Assembly (NCBI GenBank): GCA_023247705.1
Contig: JAHFFY010000023.1
Location: forward strand, 1 to 32,237
Reading direction: 5' to 3'
DNA: 32,237 nt
From: Candidatus Omnitrophota bacterium
Lineage (GTDB): Bacteria; Omnitrophota; Gorgyraeia; Zapsychrales; JAHFFX01
Part shown: piece after piece, positions 18,701 through 26,258 of the stretch
Numbering within the stretch: position 1 is the stretch's first letter
Layout of the letters: each line of letters opens with the position of its first letter
Notes under the pieces: model-generated
What the model was told of the DNA's origin: nothing
The model's input: only the letters and a program-made list of their open reading frames with translations
Database searches by the model: none
Program-made: the position numbers and the translations under genes

Positions 18701-21700
18701 GTTCAATGCGGTCAATCAGGGCCGCCAACTGGGATTGTTGTTCGGCCGAAAGCGAAGCAGTCTGCAGAGCCGCGGATATCTTTTCTGTGCCCAGCGATGG
18801 TCCAGGCGGCGTTGGAGTGGTCGGTTGTTCTTCTTCGACAACGATCGGTTGCGTCCCAATGATCTCTTGAATTCTTTGCCAGAATAATTCCGGGTTCAAA
18901 TGCAGGACTCTCGCCCAGCTTTTCATCTGTGCTTCCAGAGGATTTTGCAGACCTTTGCCTTCTTCGTATTGGTTTTCTAAAATATCCGGAGTGATCCCCA
19001 TGGCAACGGCTAATGTCTGCAATACGTCTTCCACCACATTGGTCGAATCCAGCAGCCCACGCAGATCCCGCATGGCGTCTCCGACTGTCGCCAGATCTAC
19101 GGCATCGGTCAGTTGTTCCAAAATTCCGGCCTGGGCATTGCGTTCGGCAAAGGCGAGGGCGGGGAATTGCAAACCAGGGGCCCAGCGCAACCGGTTTAAT
19201 TCCCGTTGAGCGTAAAAAAGATGCCGCTCGACTTCATTTTTTCCTTTTTGTAAACGCGCAACACTTTCTTGCTCTCCTGCCAAGGCCGCGGTTACCTCCT
19301 CTTCCCTGGCCGCTTCCAATCTTTGCAATTCTTCCCGTCGGCGTTGCTCTAATGCATGCTGTCGTTGTATCCTTTGCCTTTCAAAATCTTCTCTAAATTG
19401 TTGGTTGGTCTGTTCCCGGGTTCTTAATCTGTTGCGTAATTGAGCCTGATTGAGCGGATCGGTTGCCTGGGCCAGCTGTTGTTCAAGAGTTGCTCTGGTC
19501 TGTTCCTGTGTCCTGATTCTTCCTTCATTTTCATCGACCCATTTATCAAATTCCTGCTGCAGGGACGCTAAGGTTTCTTGAATTCTTGATTCCACCGTTG
19601 CCTCAAATTGTTGGGTCAGTGTCGCTCTTTTGGCTTCCAAGACGGCGGTTTGTTTTTTCAATTCCTCATTAATCAATAATAAACGGTTAAGCAGTCTGGC
19701 GACTTGCAGATAAGTCCACACCCGCGCGACCGCCGTATTCTCCGCCATGAGATCTTTAATCGTCAGTTTCTTTTGAGTTAGCTTTTTGGTGGTTTGAGCT
19801 TGTTGAATCCGAATCTGTTCGTCCAGATCTCTTTGTTTTGCTTGCCAATAAGGGGTTGCTAATTCTTTCGCATATTCTTTCAACAATTGACGGGCCTCTT
19901 TGATCGCTGACAAAACCTGAGTCTGACCATTGACGAGATCGTTTTGGCTCAATAAAAATCGACCTGCGACCAAGGAGCGATAAAGATTTTCTTCTTCCGG
20001 GGTAAACACCGCCGAAACAGCGGATGGTTTGGGAAGAAAAATAACAGGGGGGGCGACCTCAGGAGTTCCCTCGGGGAGCGCAGTCGCACCGCTCTCGGCT
20101 TTGGCTAAAAGCCCACGCAGAGATTGTTGGCCCATACCGAATTTTTCTAACCATGCAAGATAACTGGCACGGGCTTCTTGATTTTTTCTTTGGTTCTCCT
20201 GGGCTGTTTTCGTGGGAACATTTGTAACCGGACGTTGAAATAATCGATTGGGCAATCCTTTATCAATTAACTCTCTCAGCAATTCAATCGTGACAGGATG
20301 GCTGAGATAGCGTGTTGTTAAAATCTTGAACACTTGTTCGATGAATGTCATCAACCTGATGTCCAAACCATTCTGCTTCAAAAGCGCATCACTCAATGCC
20401 TTGACGACTTCATCCCGCTGATATTTATCCAAATTCACCAAAAGGCTGACATAAAATCGGAAAAGATTGTTTTCAATGTCAATGCTATAGCCGCCCCAGT
20501 TCGCATTAATGAGGGTCTTGTTATTCACCCGATATGCCCCGATCTTAATGTCTATCCTCGGCATATCGGCAGGCCCGCCGTTGACATTCATGGATGATCT
20601 GGATCGAACAAATTGGATAAAATCCTCCGCAAACTTTCGACCGTATCTTTCAGGCAAAGCGTTAATAAACGTTGCCAATTGATCCTGATATTTTGCCGTA
20701 AACCACCTTAACCGTTTATCGATCTGTCCATGAGATCTCGCCAATTCCATTTCCCACAGAAAACTTAACACAGTTTCGCTGACTTGTTCCGGAGTAATCG
20801 TACCGGTTTTGACCCCGGCATCTAAAACGCTCAATGAGCTTTCAAACCAGGCACGAACCGAAGCCATCCTTAGTAAATATCTTTCCGCGTAATTAAGATC
20901 GGCCAGCCCAAAAATATTATAAATTGCTGGTTGAGCAAAAATATGATCTCTTAAAGTCAATTCTCCTTGGGTTTCATCAAATAGGTCAGCGGGAACAGAT
21001 CGCAACTGGGCTATGATCTGTTGATAAAGAATATCAAATAGTTTCTCTTTTCTCTTATCTTGGGCAACCGCCTTTAATGCCGTATCGACCTCTTTCCATT
21101 GCAGCCCGCGGATAAAAAGCTGATCGATTGTCTGTTCCGGCCAGCCTCTGTCAACAGCATCTATGATGTTGTCTAAAAAGTCCTCATCAATATCAACGCG
21201 CTTGGTCAAAAGCCCCGCGGTTTCATTCAACTCCAAAATTTTCTGCAATGTAAGGGATTCCGAGATACTCAAATCACGCGGACCGCCCGGAAGAACCACC
21301 TGGGTCGCGCCAAAGGCATTGGCCAACTGCCGGCGTAAAACGGGTTCCTCGGCTTTAGTTTTCGCTTGAAGATTATTCAAAATTTCTTTTCTGGAAATGT
21401 GTTGAAAATCCAACAGCGCAGAAACCGTCTCAGCCAAAGTTCCATCAAAAGTTAGAAGGGCAACGTCCCCTCGAGGGGTAATGAATTCAATGTCGTCTGC
21501 TGCTGTCGATTGACCCGCCTCACCAGCTGCGGGAGTGACACCTAAAACGCCCATGCCGATCCCTAACGAACCGCCTCCTTTTTGCTGAGGATCGGTCAAT
21601 GCTTCGACATTGAGGACTTCCGCTCGCCCGATTTCTCTGGCTAAAGCCAATTTTTCTTCTCGGGTATCGGCAATTTCAGGATTAACCTCTTCGCCAATGT

Positions 21701-22796
21701 CAACAAAATCAGCCCCGCCCGAAAAATATTTTCGGGGAACATTATTTTTACTGTAAGGATCGATATCTTCCTTGATATAGCTGTAAACCCCCGCTTTAAA
21801 CGCCTCAAGATATTGCTCATAAATTTTTTCGCGGATTTTTTTGTCATTCACATCCACGCCATCAATTTTCTTTTGATCCACATAAACTTTGTAGAGGAAA
21901 CTTTCCTTTAATCTTTTTTTATACCAAGCCGCCAAGATCAGGGCATTATAAACCTGACGGAGTTGAGCGAAATTTTTGCCTTCATTGACTTCTTTTTCTA
22001 TCGCAGGGATGAGAACCTCTTTGGCCACGTTCGAAGATACATTACTAATATGTTCCACATCCTCTTTTTGAAGTTGATCTGTCCCGAATTCCGCGGCCTT
22101 GGCGTTCTTATTGATCGCCAAATAATCTTCTTCCATCATAACTTTAAGATGGCTGTTCATGATATAAACCGTATTCTGTTCTTCACTCTCATAAAGGAAA
22201 GCTTTATCCGGGACAATCCAAACCTTATTAAATGTGTTCATAGGAATATTCGTTGTCCCATAAAGCTCATAAGCCTTTTGATAAACCATGTCCCAAAATC
22301 TCTTGCCTAATCCTGTTTCAGGATAAGTTAAGGAAGCCATGAGTTGTTTCAGGACATAATCCTGGCCTAACAGGTCCCTTCCCATCTGGGTAATGCCTAA
22401 TTCATCGGAAGAAATTCGCTCTTTCTCGTAGGGAGACAGGTTGACCCACAGGTCTTTTTCGGGAATAGTCAAACCGGCCAGAAAATATTTGATTAATGTT
22501 TCGGATTCCGTTTTTGCCTGTGCTTTATTGCTCTGTAAAATTGTTTGGTCACCCGTGTCGACAATAAAATTAAAATAAAACGGGTTTTCGGGATGGATGG
22601 TGATCCCTTTTAACATCGCGGGAGTAAAAACAGGGGTCGTTGAAACAATCACGCCAGGTTTGGGGAGTCCAGGAACGTTTTGGGCAAAACTTAAGGATGG
22701 CGGAATAACGGAATTTATAAGAAATGAAAAAAGGATAATTGGATTGATTACCCGGAGGGAATTACGAGATTGAGTTCGCCTAAGAAGATGTGTCAT
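12747..22796 (-). CDS. Giant (3349 aa) predicted exported multi-domain protein: N-terminal module, two coiled-coil blocks, about nine Cro/CI-like helical modules, C-terminal 'VGGIDLN' module
   Basis: Single uninterrupted 10,050-nt ORF; N-terminal signal-like 'RRTQSRNSLRVINPIILFSFLINSVIPPSLSFAQ'; internal repeats visible in the translation; terminator downstream. Confidence 0.93.
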   Translation of the reverse strand: MTHLLRRTQSRNSLRVINPIILFSFLINSVIPPSLSFAQNVPGLPKPGVIVSTTPVFTPAMLKGITIHPENPFYFNFIVDTGDQTILQSNKAQAKTESETLIKYFLAGLTIPEKDLWVNLSPYEKERISSDELGITQMGRDLLGQDYVLKQLMASLTYPETGLGKRFWDMVYQKAYELYGTTNIPMNTFNKVWIVPDKAFLYESEEQNTVYIMNSHLKVMMEEDYLAINKNAKAAEFGTDQLQKEDVEHISNVSSNVAKEVLIPAIEKEVNEGKNFAQLRQVYNALILAAWYKKRLKESFLYKVYVDQKKIDGVDVNDKKIREKIYEQYLEAFKAGVYSYIKEDIDPYSKNNVPRKYFSGGADFVDIGEEVNPEIADTREEKLALAREIGRAEVLNVEALTDPQQKGGGSLGIGMGVLGVTPAAGEAGQSTAADDIEFITPRGDVALLTFDGTLAETVSALLDFQHISRKEILNNLQAKTKAEEPVLRRQLANAFGATQVVLPGGPRDLSISESLTLQKILELNETAGLLTKRVDIDEDFLDNIIDAVDRGWPEQTIDQLFIRGLQWKEVDTALKAVAQDKRKEKLFDILYQQIIAQLRSVPADLFDETQGELTLRDHIFAQPAIYNIFGLADLNYAERYLLRMASVRAWFESSLSVLDAGVKTGTITPEQVSETVLSFLWEMELARSHGQIDKRLRWFTAKYQDQLATFINALPERYGRKFAEDFIQFVRSRSSMNVNGGPADMPRIDIKIGAYRVNNKTLINANWGGYSIDIENNLFRFYVSLLVNLDKYQRDEVVKALSDALLKQNGLDIRLMTFIEQVFKILTTRYLSHPVTIELLRELIDKGLPNRLFQRPVTNVPTKTAQENQRKNQEARASYLAWLEKFGMGQQSLRGLLAKAESGATALPEGTPEVAPPVIFLPKPSAVSAVFTPEEENLYRSLVAGRFLLSQNDLVNGQTQVLSAIKEARQLLKEYAKELATPYWQAKQRDLDEQIRIQQAQTTKKLTQKKLTIKDLMAENTAVARVWTYLQVARLLNRLLLINEELKKQTAVLEAKRATLTQQFEATVESRIQETLASLQQEFDKWVDENEGRIRTQEQTRATLEQQLAQATDPLNQAQLRNRLRTREQTNQQFREDFERQRIQRQHALEQRRREELQRLEAAREEEVTAALAGEQESVARLQKGKNEVERHLFYAQRELNRLRWAPGLQFPALAFAERNAQAGILEQLTDAVDLATVGDAMRDLRGLLDSTNVVEDVLQTLAVAMGITPDILENQYEEGKGLQNPLEAQMKSWARVLHLNPELFWQRIQEIIGTQPIVVEEEQPTTPTPPGPSLGTEKISAALQTASLSAEQQSQLAALIDRIEQATNMQVLGKAMQDLKGFLNTNRELGLGPKRNADVAAAVSMSTQLLNFWENGRNMEKFDDQKIEKVKKWAAFLELNPEWFWGRVQAIISGIPTDDIGTKFSNAELWRNFSTGQQDKIRDLVKQLESATDITVLGQVMRELKDFLGVGSGEIAETMGIVRRSFTDYERGENLKTFDEEKVIRMEIWAQKLGLNPDWFLGRIDAIVGSQTVAMLARINTLRENLSSRMPEVNMNQFSYDQLLSLQQVIQSIGSNDMEEGIGFAVVLLSNILSRANILSIQDMMSALGLSEGDFIIIQIAPQLRTLSEQQIKDFAADLGLDADWFWQRVQEVRTLEGQAPSPTPPATAPADKRARERAIYDQMPEITVFSQEITTLDQLRAYMKDRRGEFRSQGMSNTALGEITGMDRTTTIAYENNTYPVVYSNETKMKAWAKSLKVNEDLFWSKLQELTRSEIDTEAVARAVIALGDEFVAQNGGMSAVIANTIRSLAPGLRGDDTMIDSLVPLVVTKIQELKTTTPALDLGPEDFMPLIDNIIEMKQQAEDVDLIKGAILETLQADYADKIQGYDIHQIVEMIYKESVIVNPSNEDIRSIAATLSDLVTEVEELKEADFVAALENIGTELLKQGRFLSEKPILDKIMDLIPGIVQARKAPLSEKPKLEEEQINLVVENILDSLSEEEFADINSIRGLIKEYLEERHPELGPAEIPETQEIIMEALQRDTRFKFKILVEMFASSTEANRDSDLEMIRETLQEESINKDEIDQRLREIESAGLRLRGKLQQPEYQTVRKMGYREYLKQQHDKDNELLDQFKDEINAILELGQKKAATKIVIGGARRDFRRDLRAWMANPRGLFRKFLASKDLNAIRNAAGINGEGLFEGDERQLPIAIVYYLKINGSLGAIFTQMFRGYDAFVKKGGGDQVTAKGEDVMQTILRGRFTQALADFGLTPEDIAGKSLAVIRNLLESQKSAMQRNRASTHDIATNFSLILNNERTAPFRNELGVRGDKAMLKSTDEFFNDLQAKLTEARTLLNQTAQDQWLQGISKLLEEVLPAARNILNEQIKSKRIELQPQYPGKGVPLEKLIDGNPIAQTALLYLRIARLVNLNKKISHSLEGVETAISVKQEGINSSFASQEQEIERELVDLRQDFADFETKSAQQIVKLEQRRDALAADIAQRLATEKENISAETRFRQSRMDVQNETLENTKADIAKNKSTKNEAIQSAVTRLQELRTTRDQEIQAAITVDQTQQLARLRLSKKSVEEKLSATEAALRQLQGQEKPTTELPNTVIKLSEQTEAKNFTSLQDVGVWMGKRREALRGSKSQKQSKEELAADMGLTGTFPIKQIEKYERGERFPSGDNRRRKWAEALFVDADDFIVLIAQLSAKPSTAAPQAPQPATKDVSEMSADELRDWLKTNDQTLQDLKGLFKDKISVDTLQDLLQQLVKDIKEQAFNQDRDQNIKIISAIFLLTEQDRWNPGKLRPLLYRIIYLADDLVEDLLEGAKILGGRFSREVEEGRTAVDRIGEDKIDLTGKAEWNKIRNLILRGILPEMGYEEQKTDVFLKQTVTAAQQQEGVSFVQNVREKLGISREQLASALNQKLGRVILVATIEELERSEFTANDEFGKKEFYVALGEILGFDGEQFFAQFLVLPTMGLPTRDFVSVETIPETIPSPTEGITWQQARSQLGERLRANIQAQGITPVQIATELRKSLYFVNALIVGKYFVESEQQFLKLSAFLKLAPETLLPDYRKHIQAFLDFKRISTRFQRRTSPRGQVRADRISGGVPEFANRLRDLIDKKYANLPDMNAKVAKFAEELRLNSDYVDIWTKEDRIVLDYDLPKIDQLERMANHLGVNITELYPQRVAAIVKYFQTHRWELPLAPARRVELNAWAQSYTPNAAAGDKALLKKVGGIDLNTANLDTQIQKQGKGVQILPQVPFDIKNFENTPINGFIPVIIDITPAANLPFQLGIDSPQASPKQVSLLTN

Positions 22797-22835
22797 GATT
22801 TATATTGAATTAACAAAAAAATAATGTTCTTTATT

Positions 22836-22847
22836 TCAGTTATTCAT
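22836..22847 (-). other. Possible 3-codon leader mini-ORF (M-N-N-stop) upstream of the giant gene
   Basis: Reverse strand: AAAGAGGAGTTTT-ATG-AAT-AAC-TGA. A strong SD precedes this ATG, whereas the giant gene's ATG (22796) has no evident SD. Confidence 0.3.
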
Positions 22848-22985
22848 AAAACTCCTCTTTCAAATTTGGAATACTATGGAAGCATCAATACAAAAAAACT
22901 ATAACATAACATCCGTTGATGTGCAAATATTATTTTCAGCCGGATCCTGTTCATTCCATCTTCTCTCTTCTCTAAAAAAATTATA

Positions 22986-23333
22986 TTAAATTTGGGGAAA
23001 TGCGCAGCGGTTTGGCTTCTTTTTGTAGCCGCAGCATTGATCCCCGGGCCAAGATTGATGGAGGATATTGCGGATAGGTACACAGAGGAATGGTTTACCA
23101 CTTAAAGTTTTGCGTAGGCCGAAACGGTTTGCGTAAATAGAACAGAAATATTGGCCATTGGCTTTTTGAGTCAGATGTTCACAGGGATCCCCTTCCAACG
23201 TGCCGCAGCAAGCCCCGCAACGCGTACACGTATTTTCCCACTCGTGTTGTTGACGTTCTTGAAGAATTTGATATTTCAGACCATCATCTGAAGCTTCCCT
23301 CAACAGCAACTTTTCTCCTGACGACCCGTGCAA
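22986..23333 (-). CDS. YkgJ/YcgN-like cysteine-cluster protein
   Basis: 'CTRCGACCGTLEGDPCEHLTQKANGQYFCSIYANRFGLRKTLSGKPFLCVPI'; TTG start. Confidence 0.75.
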   Translation of the reverse strand: MHGSSGEKLLLREASDDGLKYQILQERQQHEWENTCTRCGACCGTLEGDPCEHLTQKANGQYFCSIYANRFGLRKTLSGKPFLCVPIRNILHQSWPGDQCCGYKKKPNRCAFPQI

Positions 23334-23346
23334 ACGAAATGATCAG

Positions 23347-24396
23347 CTACATCTGATTTACCGTATAGCCTTGCTTTTTTAAAATTTCAATCATCCCCTT
23401 GTCCCCGAGCAAATGGGCCGCGCCCACAACAACGAAATAGGTTTGATCTGTTTTTAGATATTCGCTGATCTTCTGCGCCATCCTTTGACTTCGCTCGAAC
23501 AACAACTTCTCATAAACAGGAGCTGTATCAGGATATTTTGTCAAGCCGTCGGTGATCGTGATCTTTTCCATCATGGCGGCATCGCCGTTTTGCCAAGCCG
23601 AGGTGATGTAATTGAGCATATTTTCTGTCTCTTCCAAATCATGTAATATATATCTCAACAAAAGATCCTGATCTTGCAAGCTGTCAAACATGGAGATCTG
23701 TTCATCCAAAGTCTCTAAGGCAATAATTTTCTGGGATTCACTGACTTTTTTGAGAAAATATCGGTCAATCCCATATTCCTCATTCAAACCCAGTTTTTTA
23801 AGCTGGGCCATGGTCAGATTCATGGCAATAAACCATGGTTTAAAATTATTCAATTGGGCCAAGTCCAAATCATACCGGGAGGAAAATTTTCCGAGGCTCA
23901 TTAAAAGTTCCGCAGACACATAGTCCCGGAGTTGTTGGCCATTCTGATAGGCCGCCCTCGCAAGCAGGGTCTTTTGCAGAAGCGCTGGATCGCTATGCTC
24001 CGAGTCCAATTCAACCACCAAAAATGCCGATTGACTGAATGCATCTTCAATCGGTTTATCTAAAGGAAAAAACTGCGCGTTTCCTAAATTGATCGATCCC
24101 AAGATAAAGACCGAATTCGAGGCCGAACGAACCTCCCACATGAAATGCTTTTTGGTGGTTTTCCCTTCTTGCGAGATCTCTTTAATTTCATCCCGGTAAT
24201 ATGTGACAGACATGCCAATGCCAGGATCAATACGGATGAATTTGTCATTTTCTTCGGTAATGGTTCCATCAACAGACTTGCCGGATTTGAGCAAGACCGT
24301 CTCAGCCAAGGCACAATTGGCCGAAAGAACGATTAAGTTAACGACACAATATAATCGGATCGCGGACAAAGGATGTAGAATAACAGAAGTCTTCAT
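23347..24396 (-). CDS. TraB/GumN-like protein with an N-terminal small beta-type domain
   Basis: 'HFMWEVRSASNSVFILGSINLG...FPLDKPIEDAFSQSAFLVVELD' and 'TYFVVVGAAHLLGDKGMIEILKKQGYTVNQM'. Confidence 0.82.
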   Translation of the reverse strand: MKTSVILHPLSAIRLYCVVNLIVLSANCALAETVLLKSGKSVDGTITEENDKFIRIDPGIGMSVTYYRDEIKEISQEGKTTKKHFMWEVRSASNSVFILGSINLGNAQFFPLDKPIEDAFSQSAFLVVELDSEHSDPALLQKTLLARAAYQNGQQLRDYVSAELLMSLGKFSSRYDLDLAQLNNFKPWFIAMNLTMAQLKKLGLNEEYGIDRYFLKKVSESQKIIALETLDEQISMFDSLQDQDLLLRYILHDLEETENMLNYITSAWQNGDAAMMEKITITDGLTKYPDTAPVYEKLLFERSQRMAQKISEYLKTDQTYFVVVGAAHLLGDKGMIEILKKQGYTVNQM

Positions 24397-24426
24397 GGAT
24401 GAAAAAACAGCTTATAAACGTCATGA

Positions 24427-24825
24427 CTAAGAAAAATTCAAATAATCGGTTTCCTCTCGCATCTCAAGAATTCTTTCCCGCTCGCGTTTTTTACGAGCCT
24501 CTTCTTTACGTTTTTCTTCTTCCTTGGCTTGCAGCAAATCCGAGTAATGCTGATTAGCCACACCGACCACTTCTTTAAAAAAGTCCAATTGCTGTTGTTT
24601 ATTATCTTCCCCGGAAATAATCACGACGATACGTTTTTCAATAATACTGTATTGCCTTTTTTTGTCATACGGATTGATGCGATATGCAGAATGAAAAAAT
24701 TTGACCCACAAATCATCCGGTCTATCCGAAAGAATCAGAGGATATTTATAAGCAATATCAAACGAGTTATCCTTCTCGATCCCCTCTTTATCAACCCCGG
24801 TGATCTTTACAGCTACAAAAGCCAT
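24427..24825 (-). CDS. Hypothetical protein, 132 aa, charged coiled-coil C-terminus
   Basis: Coherent ORF in the operon-like row; C-terminus 'KEEEKRKEEARKKRERERILEMREE'. Confidence 0.6.
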   Translation of the reverse strand: MAFVAVKITGVDKEGIEKDNSFDIAYKYPLILSDRPDDLWVKFFHSAYRINPYDKKRQYSIIEKRIVVIISGEDNKQQQLDFFKEVVGVANQHYSDLLQAKEEEKRKEEARKKRERERILEMREETDYLNFS

Positions 24826-24936
24826 AAGAGCGCCCCCTCATTTATTAATTAAAAAATCTCAATAAAGCCTTGAACCACTTTCTCAATTTTGCTAGCGTAT
24901 TTCTTAAATCCTATTTCAGCATTGATCTATTATTAT

Positions 24937-25581
24937 ATGATTCTTGAATATTTACAATTTCAAAAACAATTAAAAATTAATACCATTTCTTGCTTAATCT
25001 GCTTATTATCTCTCATTTTTTTGTGTGATAAAAACAATTCTCTTTGGGCCGCACCATCCGATGCCATTGCTTCCGATCACATTCTTGAAATCCAGCAGGA
25101 CCACTATCAAGCAGACGGAGTTCTGGTGACCAGGCCCAACGTTATGGATACCCAAATCCACCGTCTCATAGGCTGCAATAATCTTTATTCCATTGAAAAT
25201 TATCTGACCTGGCTCGATCAACACGTTCAAAATCAAAAAGATATCGAAGACTCCTGGTCCAACCCGGTCGAATTGCTGCGAACTCAGCGAGGCGACTGTG
25301 AAGACTACGCCCTGCTCAATGCAACCGTAACCCGAATTTTAGGCTACCCATCGCATATCCTGGCCATTATCCAGCCCAATACAAATAAGAACCACGCTAT
25401 CTGTTCATTTTTCAAAAACGGTCATTACTACTGGATCGATAATAAAAGTTTAAAAAAAACGACCGCTGGCACTTTAGAAGAATTTTCGCATTGCATACTG
25501 AAGGAATTTAAATCTTCCTATCTTTTCGAATATCGGATCGAAACCCAGACCTGGGCATTGCTCTCCTCAAACTCTTTATAA
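24937..25581 (+). CDS. Transglutaminase-like cysteine peptidase domain protein, exported
   Basis: 'TQRGDCEDYALLNATVTRILGYPSHILAI', '...KNHAICSFFKNGHYYWIDNKSL' (Cys-His-Asp pattern). ATG at 24937 preferred over the tracked TTG at 24889. Confidence 0.75.
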   Translation: MILEYLQFQKQLKINTISCLICLLSLIFLCDKNNSLWAAPSDAIASDHILEIQQDHYQADGVLVTRPNVMDTQIHRLIGCNNLYSIENYLTWLDQHVQNQKDIEDSWSNPVELLRTQRGDCEDYALLNATVTRILGYPSHILAIIQPNTNKNHAICSFFKNGHYYWIDNKSLKKTTAGTLEEFSHCILKEFKSSYLFEYRIETQTWALLSSNSL

Positions 25582-25649
25582 TATTGGAGTGGATATTGAA
25601 AATTCATTTTGCCTTGGATGAAAAAAGAGAGAAAATCTGAATGGTGAAA

Positions 25650-26252
25650 TCAAGAATATCTTCGGATCACACTAATGACCTTTCCGATAATAGAAACCTC
25701 ATTCGTGACCATAACGGGCTCATATTTGGGATTAGCCGGCTCAAGATAAAATTGATCTTTTTTACGGCGCAGATGCTTAATCGTCGCCTCTTCTCCTATT
25801 AAAGCGACAATCGTCTCTCCGGTCTTGGCCATGGATTGCCGTCGGACCAAAACAAGATCACCAGGCATGATCCCCGCCTCGATCATACTGTCTCCTTTCA
25901 CCTTCAGAGCGAAGATGTTTTCATCCGAGAAAACAATACTATCGAGATCCAGATAACCTTCGATATCTTCGACCGCCAGGCTCGGCAGTCCGGCCCGGAC
26001 ACTCCCTAGGACAGGAATAGAAAAAATATTTTCTTTGACGAGTTCGATCGCTCTTGATTTCTTGGCAGAGACCCGGACAAATCCCTTTTGGATCAGGGCC
26101 TTTAAATGATCTCGAACGGTAGCCGTGGAGGCGAAACCGAAATGACCGGCGATCTCACGCAGTGTGGGAGGAATTCTGGTGGATTTGATCGTCACATCGA
26201 CGAACCTGAGGACTTCTTTCTGTTTGAGTGTCAAACTCGATAAATTATTCAT
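25650..26252 (-). CDS. lexA: LexA repressor (S24 peptidase family)
   Basis: 200 aa; HTH 'IPPTLREIAGHFGFASTATVRDHLKALIQKGFV', cleavage region 'PVLGSVRAGLP', catalytic 'KGDSMIEAGI' Ser and 'EATIKHLRR' Lys. Confidence 0.95.
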   Translation of the reverse strand: MNNLSSLTLKQKEVLRFVDVTIKSTRIPPTLREIAGHFGFASTATVRDHLKALIQKGFVRVSAKKSRAIELVKENIFSIPVLGSVRAGLPSLAVEDIEGYLDLDSIVFSDENIFALKVKGDSMIEAGIMPGDLVLVRRQSMAKTGETIVALIGEEATIKHLRRKKDQFYLEPANPKYEPVMVTNEVSIIGKVISVIRRYS

Positions 26253-26258
26253 GGCAAA

